From an uncultured Draconibacterium sp. (lineage in GTDB: Bacteria > Bacteroidota > Bacteroidia > Bacteroidales > Prolixibacteraceae): a stretch of DNA of 64,000 nt. Shown here in pieces: positions 8,788 through 17,332 of this stretch (its first letter is position 1; every line of letters begins with the position of its first letter). Location: assembly GCA_947492175.1 (NCBI GenBank), contig CANLMQ010000009.1:124001-188000 (forward strand), in the 5' to 3' direction. The notes beneath the pieces are model-generated. The model was not told the DNA's origin. It was given only the letters and a program-made list of their open reading frames with translations, and did no database searches. Position numbers and translations under genes: made by a program.

Positions 8788-10152
8788 ATGAGAAGAAGAG
8801 ACTTTATTCAAAAAACCGGAGCTATGACAATTGGAGGTATTGTTATTCCTTCTATTGTTCCGGCTTCTGTTATGGGGAAGAATGCTCCCAGTAACCGAAT
8901 TAATATCGGAATGATAGGTACGGGCAGACAGGCTATTAATGTAAACCTAAAGGATGGTTTTTTGAAATTGGATAACTGTCGGGTAATAGCAGTTAATGAT
9001 GTTGATTCATGGCGTATGAACTGCGCCAAAGATCTTGTGAATGAAAGCTATTCTGCAAAAAAGGGGGGTAAATATAACGGGGTAAAAAGCTACGACGATT
9101 ACCGTGATTTGCTGGATAATAAAGATATTGATGCTGTAATGATTTCAACAACTGATCATTGGCATGCACCAATAGGTATTGCAGCAGCAAAGGCAAAAAA
9201 ACATATTTCCATTGAGAAAGCTTTATCTGTATGCTATTCGCATAGTAAGGCTCTGTCTGAAGCAGTTAAAGTTAATAATGTATCTAACCGTCTTGATAGC
9301 GAATTTCGATCTAATGAATATTTCAGAAAAGCTGTTGAGATTGTACGAAACAATCAGATTGGTACTGTAAAAAATGTGATTGTTGGAGTTCCGGCTCCCT
9401 TAAACGGAAGTGCTATTGGGCCCCAGCCGGTAATGAAAATTCCACAAGAACTGAATTATGATATGTGGCTTGGACCAGCGTTCGAAGCTCCTTATACTGT
9501 AAAACGAGTACACGATCCTAAAGAAATAAATACACGTCCGGGATGGATGAGAATTGAGGATTATTGTAATGGTATGATAACCAACTGGGGTGCTCATTTA
9601 TGGGATATTGCACTGTGGGGAATAAATAAAGAATATGAACTTCCGGTTAGTGTGAATGGTGATGGAACTTTTTCTTCCGGGTTATGGAATACCATAAATT
9701 CATTTGATATTGAGTATAAATATGCAGATGGATTGATGATTAATTTTATAATTGACAAACCTTATGTAAAGTTTATTGGTGAAAACGGGTGGGTAAAGAT
9801 TTCTTATCCAAACAAACTGGAAGCTAGTAATGAGGAAATAGTAAACTATAAACTGGGTGAAGGAGATATTTCATTTAGCGATACTTTAAGTGATAAAGAA
9901 GATTTTCTGAAAGCCATTGAAACGAATTCACAATCACTGGAGCCCATCGAAGTAGGTCATAATGTTTTTGCAACAACGTCGTTTGGTTTGATTTCGGTAA
10001 AACTCCAACGTGAAATTCATTGGGATAATTCAACAGAGAAATTTATTGATGATACGGCTGCCAATGCAATGTTAAATTGTCCGTTTCGTGGAAAATGGAT
10101 TGATAAAGATGTAATCGACTGGATGAATAAATATCAGAAAGTTGACTTGTAG
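8788..10152 (+). CDS. Gfo/Idh/MocA-family oxidoreductase, Tat-exported
   Basis: This is an NAD(P)-dependent sugar oxidoreductase with a twin-arginine leader (MRRRDFIQKTG), so it should be exported folded with its cofactor. The Rossmann motif is GMIGTGRQA near residue 41. The usual EKP motif reads IEKALS, with Ala in place of Pro. The NYDMWLGPA block and GMITNWGAHLWDIALWG, which holds the presumed catalytic His, are conserved in the exported subgroup. With the DUF1080 hydrolase it could oxidise a glycoside at C3 before cleavage. Residues after the Tat leader resemble the protein at 48265-49641, including the GKNAPSN linker, so the two are paralogues. Confidence 0.9.
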   Translation: MRRRDFIQKTGAMTIGGIVIPSIVPASVMGKNAPSNRINIGMIGTGRQAINVNLKDGFLKLDNCRVIAVNDVDSWRMNCAKDLVNESYSAKKGGKYNGVKSYDDYRDLLDNKDIDAVMISTTDHWHAPIGIAAAKAKKHISIEKALSVCYSHSKALSEAVKVNNVSNRLDSEFRSNEYFRKAVEIVRNNQIGTVKNVIVGVPAPLNGSAIGPQPVMKIPQELNYDMWLGPAFEAPYTVKRVHDPKEINTRPGWMRIEDYCNGMITNWGAHLWDIALWGINKEYELPVSVNGDGTFSSGLWNTINSFDIEYKYADGLMINFIIDKPYVKFIGENGWVKISYPNKLEASNEEIVNYKLGEGDISFSDTLSDKEDFLKAIETNSQSLEPIEVGHNVFATTSFGLISVKLQREIHWDNSTEKFIDDTAANAMLNCPFRGKWIDKDVIDWMNKYQKVDL

Positions 10153-10285
10153 AACTTAATCAGTGAAATTATAAATATTAAGAGATAAAATTAGTTTGTT
10201 GTTTCCGCAGATCTTATGTCGGGCTGAAAGGAAGCCGGGACTGCTCGTATCGTTTAAAATACACATTGAAAAGTTAGGTTGGGAA

Positions 10286-11305
10286 ATGGTAGATAGCATA
10301 GTCAAAAATATCCGGGAAAATCAGAAGAATCCATTGCTTTCAAAGTCGGAATGTATAGTAGAAGGAATAGTTGATACTATTCGCAAAGGGAAATTAACTC
10401 CGGGCTCTCCTTTACCTACAGTGAATGTGGCAGTACAGGAATTTAAGGTTGCACGAAAAACAGTTGTAAAAGCTTACAACCTGTTAAAAACAAAAGGTTA
10501 CATTGAGTCCCGTCATCGCCTGGGGTATTTTGTGATTGATACAAAGCCAGTTTTAAAATCCAGAGTCCTTTTTTTAATACATAGTTACGATCCACACCTG
10601 GAAGCATATTATAGAAAATTTACCAAAACTGTAGATGATTGCTGTGTGGTAGAATTATTTTTTCATCACTACAATATTAAAATATTTGAGATGATAATTA
10701 ATCAGAATCTTGGAAGGTTTGATTTATTTGTTATTTCTTCTTTTGATCATCAGAGAATAGCGTCAATTGTTCAACGCATACCCAGAGACAAAGTTTTGGT
10801 TGTATTAAGAAATGATTGTTTAAGCAATTCTTATTCCTCAATTATTCAAGACTTTTATAATGGAACATACGAAGCTTTACAATCAGGCTTACATTTATTA
10901 AAGAAGTATTCGTCTTTGGTATTAAGTTATCCGAAACCGAAAGGACATTCAAACAAGCTAAAAGAAGGATTCGAAAAATTTTGTACTGAATTTAATATTA
11001 GAAATGAAATTGTCAATTCAATTGAAAATGAAGAAATCAGGAAAGGAAGTGCATTTATCGTAATTGATGATATGGATTTAGTTCGGTTGCTGAAAATCTG
11101 TAAATACAGAAATTGGACATTGGGGAAAGATATAGGAGTAATTGCTTTTAATGAAACCCCTTTAAAGTCGGTAATAAGAGATGGGATTACTGTGATTTCA
11201 TGCGATTTCGAACAGCTGGCTATTGAAACTGCTAACAGGGTGATGAATTGGAAGCATGAAAATACTATTATTCCGATATCTCTTATTGCCAGAAATTCAC
11301 TGTAG
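10286..11305 (+). CDS. GntR-family regulator with LacI-type sugar-sensor domain
   Basis: This is a cytosolic transcription factor. Residues about 20-85 form a GntR winged helix (IRKGKLTPGSPLPT, the recognition helix KVARKTVVKAYNLLKTKGYIES). The rest resembles a periplasmic-binding-protein-like effector domain of the LacI type, ending in GVIAFNETPLKSVIRDGITVISCDFEQLA, as in AraR-type regulators. I prefer the ATG at 10286; a TTG at 10196 is in frame but adds 30 residues of non-domain sequence. It lies 134 bp after the oxidoreductase on the same strand and probably controls the DUF1080-MFS-oxidoreductase genes in response to a sugar. Confidence 0.85.
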   Translation: MVDSIVKNIRENQKNPLLSKSECIVEGIVDTIRKGKLTPGSPLPTVNVAVQEFKVARKTVVKAYNLLKTKGYIESRHRLGYFVIDTKPVLKSRVLFLIHSYDPHLEAYYRKFTKTVDDCCVVELFFHHYNIKIFEMIINQNLGRFDLFVISSFDHQRIASIVQRIPRDKVLVVLRNDCLSNSYSSIIQDFYNGTYEALQSGLHLLKKYSSLVLSYPKPKGHSNKLKEGFEKFCTEFNIRNEIVNSIENEEIRKGSAFIVIDDMDLVRLLKICKYRNWTLGKDIGVIAFNETPLKSVIRDGITVISCDFEQLAIETANRVMNWKHENTIIPISLIARNSL

Positions 11306-11640
11306 AATAAAATTTTTAAATTGTTGAGATTAGGCAATTATTGATTGAAAGACAAAGTTTTGGATGATAGGTATTTAGTTTAAAAAGATAAAGGAGAGAA
11401 TTTCAATTATGATATGTGTACCAATTTTTATCAAAGTTAATCTGTGGATGCTTTCCATTATTAACTAAATAGAGATTGAACAGGTATCCATTATAGAAAT
11501 ATCTGTTATCAGAGTATGTTATATGACATTAAGTAGATACCGTAAATATACAGGGTATCTTTATGAAGTTAATTTATTTTTTGTTTTTTTTAACGTAGGA
11601 ATTTAAGCTATCGAAAATTTTGTGGAAAACAGAAAAAGGC
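11306..11640. other. 335-base intergenic region before the ECF sigma gene
   Basis: I see no gene here. The region is AT-rich and carries the AGATACC/GGTATCT inverted repeat described separately, with a further GGTATC half-site near 11473. No clear terminator follows the GntR gene. Confidence 0.55.
11535..11560. promoter_or_regulatory. Inverted repeat upstream of ECF sigma gene
   Basis: AGATACC (11535-11541) and GGTATCT (11554-11560) form a perfect 7-bp inverted repeat with a 12-base gap. Its right arm runs into TATCTTTA, a near match to the Bacteroidota -7 element TAnnTTTG, about 80 bases before the ECF sigma ATG. This could be a promoter with its operator. Confidence 0.35.
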
Positions 11641-12252
11641 ATGAATATCAGGCTGCTATGGAGTTGTGTGAAATCTGATAGTGAAAAGTCTTTTTCAGAT
11701 ATTTTCGTACATACATATCCCTTTTTATTCCAGTATGGAATAAAAATCTATAACCATCCTTCACTTGTTAAAGATTCAATTCAGGATGTATTTGTACGCA
11801 TATGGGAAAAACGTAAAACTCTTGGCAATGTTCAAAGTCCAAAAGCATATCTCGCATCATCGGTAAGAAGAAAAATTCTTGAAAATAAAAAGGCGTTAAA
11901 ACTTGAGTTGTCGGATGAGCTGTGTACTGAAGACGTATTACAGAGCTTTTCTTTTTCAGACTCCGAGTTTATCGAAACAAAAGAAATTTCGGTACAACTT
12001 AGAAATATGCTCGTTAAAGAGATAAATTTACTTCCCCGGAAACAGCGTGAATTAATCTTTCTTCGATTTCATTCCGGTCTTAGATACAAAGAAATTGCAG
12101 AGGTTATGGATATAAAGGAGCAAACTGTAAGAAACCTTATGCAAAGAACTTTAACAAATATTAGAAGTAAAGTCGATCTTGAATTGTTGACCGAAATAGA
12201 TAACGTTGGCAATCTTCTGGTCTTTTTTTTCCTGTGTGCAAAAAAATATTGA
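11641..12252 (+). CDS. ECF-type RNA polymerase sigma factor
   Basis: This is a 203-residue sigma-70 family factor of the FecI/Bacteroides extracytoplasmic type. I chose the ATG at 11641; a TTG at 11620 is in frame. Region 2 reads VKDSIQDVFVRIWEKRKTL and region 4 shows LLPRKQRELIFLRFHSGLRYKEIAEVMDIKEQTVRNLMQR, the helix-turn-helix that reads the -35 element. It is followed after 64 bp by a FecR anti-sigma gene and then by a SusC with an STN domain. This is the standard trans-envelope switch: substrate at the outer membrane releases the sigma factor, which turns on the PUL. Confidence 0.95.
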   Translation: MNIRLLWSCVKSDSEKSFSDIFVHTYPFLFQYGIKIYNHPSLVKDSIQDVFVRIWEKRKTLGNVQSPKAYLASSVRRKILENKKALKLELSDELCTEDVLQSFSFSDSEFIETKEISVQLRNMLVKEINLLPRKQRELIFLRFHSGLRYKEIAEVMDIKEQTVRNLMQRTLTNIRSKVDLELLTEIDNVGNLLVFFFLCAKKY

Positions 12253-12316
12253 TTTTGCCTAGTACATAATTTCAAATCTTCTCTCTTACTAATTAAACAG
12301 GAGAAATAAATATCGT

Positions 12317-13411
12317 ATGTCTATAAATAAAAATATTAATGAATTGCTGGCTAATGAAGAGTTTCAGAATGAAATTCTCAACTTCGATAAGTTAAGCGAA
12401 GAAAAGCAAAATACGATATTTGAAAGATATTCAATAACCAGAAAAGAATTTTTTTATGCTCAAAAGTTCTTTCTGGGTATTTCATTTCAGAATACAGATA
12501 TGGCTCCTGAACATATTAATTATGCCTTAAAAGAATTAATTAATAAGGTTAGAACTGATCGTGTTGTGTCAAAATCGGCAACCGGTTTTATTACATGGGT
12601 TTCAAGGATTGCAGCTGTTTTGTCAATTCCATTATTGTTGGCAACAATTTATTTGTATCAGAAAACTACCGATTTGGATTCAAATCATATAATCTCAGCT
12701 TCTTCAGAAAATGTTATTAATACTTTCAGTTCTCCTATGGGGGCCAAAAGTCAGGTGGCGCTTCCCGATGGCTCAATCGTTTGGTTAAATTCGGGCAGTA
12801 GTATTTCATTTCCAAGTTTTTTTGACTCGAAAAGTCGCAATGTGGAGCTAAAAGGAGAAGCTTATTTTGATGTGACCAGAAATCCGGATATTCCTATGAT
12901 TGTTACCACCAGCAATATCAAAATAAAGGTGTATGGTACAAAATTTAATGTAAATGCATTTGCCGATAACAATACAATCGAAACTACGCTTGTTGAAGGT
13001 AAGATTACAATTATTCCTGAAGATCGTAATAATGAATTTTTGGTTAGACCTCAGCATACTGCCTTTTACTCTATTATCGAAAAAAAACTTCATGTTAAAA
13101 AGATCGATAACGTGGCTGACTATATTGGTTGGAAGGATGGCCAATTAATGTTTAGAGATGAAACTTTTGGAAGTATCTTAAAAAGACTGGAAAGATGGTA
13201 TAATGTTGAAATTCAACTAACCGATAAATCATTGGCCAACTATAAACTATATGCAACATTTTTCGATGAAAATATAGAAGAAGTACTGAATCTGTTTGCA
13301 AAATCAATTCCAATTAAGATAGAATATAGCGACAGGGTAAAACAAAGCAACGGAAGCTACACCAAACGACAAATTATAATTAAACGAGATAAACTTAAAA
13401 AGATGAACTAA
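12317..13411 (+). CDS. FecR-family anti-sigma factor
   Basis: This is a 364-residue inner-membrane protein. A cytosolic N-terminal part of about 95 residues binds the sigma factor. One membrane segment follows (ITWVSRIAAVLSIPLLLATIY). The periplasmic FecR domain shows SQVALPDGSIVWLNSGSSISFP, GEAYFDVTRN and VYGTKFNVNAF. The C-terminal DUF4974-type segment (FGSILKRLERWYNVEI) is the part that contacts the STN domain of the receptor. It sits between the ECF sigma gene and SusC on the same strand and should relay the signal between them. Confidence 0.95.
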   Translation: MSINKNINELLANEEFQNEILNFDKLSEEKQNTIFERYSITRKEFFYAQKFFLGISFQNTDMAPEHINYALKELINKVRTDRVVSKSATGFITWVSRIAAVLSIPLLLATIYLYQKTTDLDSNHIISASSENVINTFSSPMGAKSQVALPDGSIVWLNSGSSISFPSFFDSKSRNVELKGEAYFDVTRNPDIPMIVTTSNIKIKVYGTKFNVNAFADNNTIETTLVEGKITIIPEDRNNEFLVRPQHTAFYSIIEKKLHVKKIDNVADYIGWKDGQLMFRDETFGSILKRLERWYNVEIQLTDKSLANYKLYATFFDENIEEVLNLFAKSIPIKIEYSDRVKQSNGSYTKRQIIIKRDKLKKMN

Positions 13412-13458
13412 TTAAAAACTACCTGCCTATGATAACTATATAAGTTGAAAACAAAAAA

Positions 13459-13494
13459 GCAGGAAAGAGCGGCCACTCCTCCCTGCAACTTTTT
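13459..13494 (+). terminator. Hairpin between fecR and susC, terminator or attenuator
   Basis: GCAGG (13459-13463) pairs with CCTGC (13482-13486); the stem extends inward with three mismatches and is followed by CAACTTTTT. Placed between the regulatory pair and the susC gene, it could end the sigma/anti-sigma transcript or limit read-through into susC. Confidence 0.5.
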
Positions 13495-13533
13495 AATTTA
13501 CGATTCATTAATCTAACAAATCATTTCAAAAGT

Positions 13534-16500
13534 ATGAAAAAATTTAATGGTTTAAATGCTGTGAACCTATATTTAAGGTATCACGGAAAAATAGCGTTAA
13601 AAATGAAGCTAACATTATTGCTATTAATGGTTGGAATTATTCAAACATTTGCATTGGATAATTATGCTCAGTCTACCAAATTAACCATGGATCTTAGAAA
13701 TATGACAGTGGTTGATGCTTTACGAGCCATAGAAAACCAAAGTGAGTTCTATTTTATTTATAATAAAGATGTCATTGACTTAAACAGAAAAGTCGACCTG
13801 GAAGTAAAGAATTCGGGTATTAAACAAATACTAAATTCTATTTTTAGAAATACGAATGTTAATTACCATGTTACTGACAGGCATATTATTTTATCAACCT
13901 TGGAGACTAATCAACCCGATAAAACAGTTAAAGGGAAGATTACCAATGATAAAGGAGAACCAATTCCCGGAGCAACAGTATTAATTTCGGGCACTACTTT
14001 AGGAACCGTATCTGATTTAGACGGAAACTATGTTTTAACCAAAGTTCCTGAGAACGCTGTTTTATCAATATCGTTTATCGGGATGAAAAGTCAGGTAATA
14101 AATACTGAGGGAAAGACCCAAGTCGATATTGTATTAGTCGAAGATGCAGTAGGTCTTGAAGAGGTTGTTGTTGTAGCTTACGGAACTGTAAAGAAAAAGG
14201 ATTTAACAGGTTCTATTAGTACCGTAGATGCCCAGTTGATGACTACTCAGGCAAATTCAACTGTTTCGCGCGCACTGGAAGGTGCTGTTGCCGGATTACA
14301 GGTAGCTGCTATTGACGGACAACCAGGTTTAGATATGGGTATCCGTTTGCGAGGCGTTGGATCAGCCAGCCAGAACAGCTCGAATGCACTTGTAGTTATT
14401 GATGGTGTACCTGCCCAGCATGCCAACCCGTTATCAACTATTAACTCTAGAGATATTGCCAATGTTACTATTTTAAAAGATGCGGCTTCAACTGCATTGT
14501 ACGGTTCCCGTGGTGCAAATGGCGTAGTTTTAATCACCACTAAAAAAGGGAATACCGGTAAAACAAAAATTTCTTTTGAAGGTCGTTGGGGAGTAAACCA
14601 GGTAGGTCCATACAAGTACGATAAAATTTCTGATCCAAAAGATATTTACGAGTATGCATGGCAAAGTATATATAACTCGGTACGCTATGGTGTGAATGGT
14701 TCAGGCATGGCCAAAAACTATACTACAAATGTACAGAATCCAAATATGAGCCATCAAGAAGCAGCTGAATTTGCAAGTGCACATTTATTTGATTACACCG
14801 GTTCTGCAACAGGTTCTTTTTCTCGTAATAGTCTTGGAAACTGGATGGCATATAATGTTCCGGGTGCTGTATACACTACAACAGGTTCTGGAGCAACAGC
14901 AAGTGCGACTATGTCAGGTGCATATTTGGTTAACACCGACGGGAAATTAAATCCTGATGCTCAATTATTGTATAAGGATAACTATGATAAATATTTGATG
15001 GAAAATGCCTTACGTCAGGAGTATAATGTGTCGGCAAGTGGAGGAACGGAAAAATCTGATTATTTTGTTTCGTTGGGTTTCCTTGAAGATCCTTCTTATA
15101 TTCGTGGCTCACAGTTTAAAAGATATAACGGACGTACTACATTAAACGCACAACTATTCAACTGGTTAAAGATAGGAACCAATGTGGCGTATTCTTATCG
15201 TGAAACGCAATCTCCTGCAACGCGTTGGGGACGAAACCCGGGATCTGCAGTGGCAAATATCTTTCGGTTTATTAATGGTCAGAACCAACTAATCCCGTTA
15301 TATGCACGTGATAAAGATGGGAATGTAATATATGAAAACGGAGAGAAAAAGGTACATGTTTATGGAACAGATAGCTATTCTCCCTTGGGACAACCTTCAA
15401 ATTCTCTGGCTTCTGCCGACGTAATTACCATGCTTGATAACGATCAGGATACAAGAAAATCAAGCGATTTAATAACAAGGTCATATGCAGAAATTAAGTT
15501 TTTAAACGATTTTACATTTACAACAAATCTCAATTTTGAAAAATATCATGAGACACGTACCAGATACTGGCAAAGTGAAACTGGTCAGGTAAAAGGTGTT
15601 GGAGCATATGGTAAAACTTTTCAAAACGTAACTATTATTAATTCTCAACAGTTATTGAATTATAATAAAGATATCGATAAGCACCATTTTGATGGTTTGC
15701 TAGCTCACGAGTTTAATAAATATCATTTTGAAAACCTGCATTATAAATCTGCTTATGAATTGGTTCCTAACTTTATTGCAAAAGTAAATTTTGTGGGCCG
15801 TTATGTAGGTGGAACTTTCTCCTCTCCGGGAGGTGGCGAAGAAGAAAGGGCAATGGAAAGTTACTTAGGACGTGCACGTTATGTGTATGATGGTAAGTAT
15901 TATGCTGAAGCTTCTTTGCGTCGCGATGGTTCTTCAAAATTTAAAAATGAATCTGACCGTTGGGGAACTTTCTGGTCGGTTGGTGGTGGCTGGAGAATTT
16001 CAAGCGAAAACTTTATGGCTGGAACAAGCACTTGGTTAGATAACATGAAAATACGTTCGAGTTATGGTGTGATTGGTAACCAAAGTGGCATTCCGAATTA
16101 TGCAACCTATCAGGTTTGGTCCTATAGTGCCAAATTTACAGAGACAACTGGGGGTAATGGTATTCCTGAAAGCTATAGACTTAAAAAAGGTAGTTTTGTA
16201 AACGATGGTCTTACCTGGGAAAATACCAATACTTTTGATGTTGGTCTCGATTTTAGTTTATTCAACAGGGTTTATGGTACTTTCGATTATTACAACAGAA
16301 ATACTAATAATACTATCTGGAGTCAACCTATTGCTTATTCTCTTGGGCAATCAAGTTTGGTAAAAAACTCTGCAAAGATACAGAACCAAGGTGTCGAAGT
16401 TGAACTAAGTGTAGATGTGTTAAAGAAGAAAGATTTATTGTGGACTGTAACTTTAAACGGAACCCACTACACAACTATATTGCGAGACGTTCCTCCTGGT

Positions 16501-17310
16501 GTTGGTTCACCTGAGCTTGACGGCAACTGGACTGCTAATGCAGATAGCTGGTCAGCTGCAGGAACAGGTAGTTCTTCTAATGTAACCTACCTGCGCGGTA
16601 TTGACAAAGACTATTATAACCTGTATATCTTTAAATATGCCGGGCCGGATCAGGAAACAGGGCTTCCAATGTTTTATCATCGTGTATCAGAAGAAGACCA
16701 TGCAGATGGATTATATACTGATGCAGCTATAGGTGACGATGTGAAAACAACAAATTATTCAACTGCATCACGGTATGAGGTGGGAAGCTCTATCCCTGAT
16801 TGGATTGGAGGTTTAAATACTTCATTCCGATACAAAAATTTCGATGTGTCTGTTATGTTTGCATATCAGTTGGGAGGTAAGTTTTACAGCACTGAATATG
16901 GAAATAATCTGTATCGCAGCGATAATCTTAATAGCGCTTTATCGGCCGAATTAATCGGAGATACCTGGACTCCTGAAAATACAGGAGCAAAGTTCCCAAT
17001 GGCTATGTACGGAAACACATATGGTGACGGATCCACATTTGGTAGTTGGATGTATTCAGACTTGGGGTTATTTAATGCTTCTTACCTAAATGTGAAAAAC
17101 ATTACAGTGGGTTACACTTTACCTGAGTCGCTGTTAAAGAGATATGGTCTTGGCCATATGAGGCTATATGTGTCTGCTGATAACTTATGGATGTTCACAT
17201 CCCATTCAGGAATTGATCCTCGCATGTCTTTGGTTGGAGGCTTTGATGTAGGTGCTTATGCTTATCCTTCAATGCGTACAATTTCATTTGGTATTAATCT
17301 GGATTTATAG
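13534..17310 (+). CDS. SusC-family TonB-dependent receptor with STN signalling domain
   Basis: This 1258-residue outer-membrane glycan importer has a signal peptide ending around NYAQ. The STN domain covers about residues 50-122 (LRNMTVVDALRAIENQSEFYFIYNK). A carboxypeptidase-regulatory-like beta-sandwich starts near 131 (GEPIPGATVLISG). The plug begins near 209 (EEVVVVAYGTVKKKDLTGS) and contains NVTILKDAASTALYGSRGANGV. The beta-barrel ends in MRTISFGINLDL. The STN domain fits the adjacent FecR/ECF pair, so this receptor both imports oligosaccharides and senses them. It forms a pair with the SusD gene 22 bp downstream. Confidence 0.97.
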   Translation: MKKFNGLNAVNLYLRYHGKIALKMKLTLLLLMVGIIQTFALDNYAQSTKLTMDLRNMTVVDALRAIENQSEFYFIYNKDVIDLNRKVDLEVKNSGIKQILNSIFRNTNVNYHVTDRHIILSTLETNQPDKTVKGKITNDKGEPIPGATVLISGTTLGTVSDLDGNYVLTKVPENAVLSISFIGMKSQVINTEGKTQVDIVLVEDAVGLEEVVVVAYGTVKKKDLTGSISTVDAQLMTTQANSTVSRALEGAVAGLQVAAIDGQPGLDMGIRLRGVGSASQNSSNALVVIDGVPAQHANPLSTINSRDIANVTILKDAASTALYGSRGANGVVLITTKKGNTGKTKISFEGRWGVNQVGPYKYDKISDPKDIYEYAWQSIYNSVRYGVNGSGMAKNYTTNVQNPNMSHQEAAEFASAHLFDYTGSATGSFSRNSLGNWMAYNVPGAVYTTTGSGATASATMSGAYLVNTDGKLNPDAQLLYKDNYDKYLMENALRQEYNVSASGGTEKSDYFVSLGFLEDPSYIRGSQFKRYNGRTTLNAQLFNWLKIGTNVAYSYRETQSPATRWGRNPGSAVANIFRFINGQNQLIPLYARDKDGNVIYENGEKKVHVYGTDSYSPLGQPSNSLASADVITMLDNDQDTRKSSDLITRSYAEIKFLNDFTFTTNLNFEKYHETRTRYWQSETGQVKGVGAYGKTFQNVTIINSQQLLNYNKDIDKHHFDGLLAHEFNKYHFENLHYKSAYELVPNFIAKVNFVGRYVGGTFSSPGGGEEERAMESYLGRARYVYDGKYYAEASLRRDGSSKFKNESDRWGTFWSVGGGWRISSENFMAGTSTWLDNMKIRSSYGVIGNQSGIPNYATYQVWSYSAKFTETTGGNGIPESYRLKKGSFVNDGLTWENTNTFDVGLDFSLFNRVYGTFDYYNRNTNNTIWSQPIAYSLGQSSLVKNSAKIQNQGVEVELSVDVLKKKDLLWTVTLNGTHYTTILRDVPPGVGSPELDGNWTANADSWSAAGTGSSSNVTYLRGIDKDYYNLYIFKYAGPDQETGLPMFYHRVSEEDHADGLYTDAAIGDDVKTTNYSTASRYEVGSSIPDWIGGLNTSFRYKNFDVSVMFAYQLGGKFYSTEYGNNLYRSDNLNSALSAELIGDTWTPENTGAKFPMAMYGNTYGDGSTFGSWMYSDLGLFNASYLNVKNITVGYTLPESLLKRYGLGHMRLYVSADNLWMFTSHSGIDPRMSLVGGFDVGAYAYPSMRTISFGINLDL

Positions 17311-17332
17311 AAAACTTTAAAAATCAGTAAAA

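Noticed and set aside
10927..11337. 136-codon open frame on the minus strand within the GntR gene
   Set aside because: It overlaps the conserved sensor domain of the regulator and has no recognisable domain.
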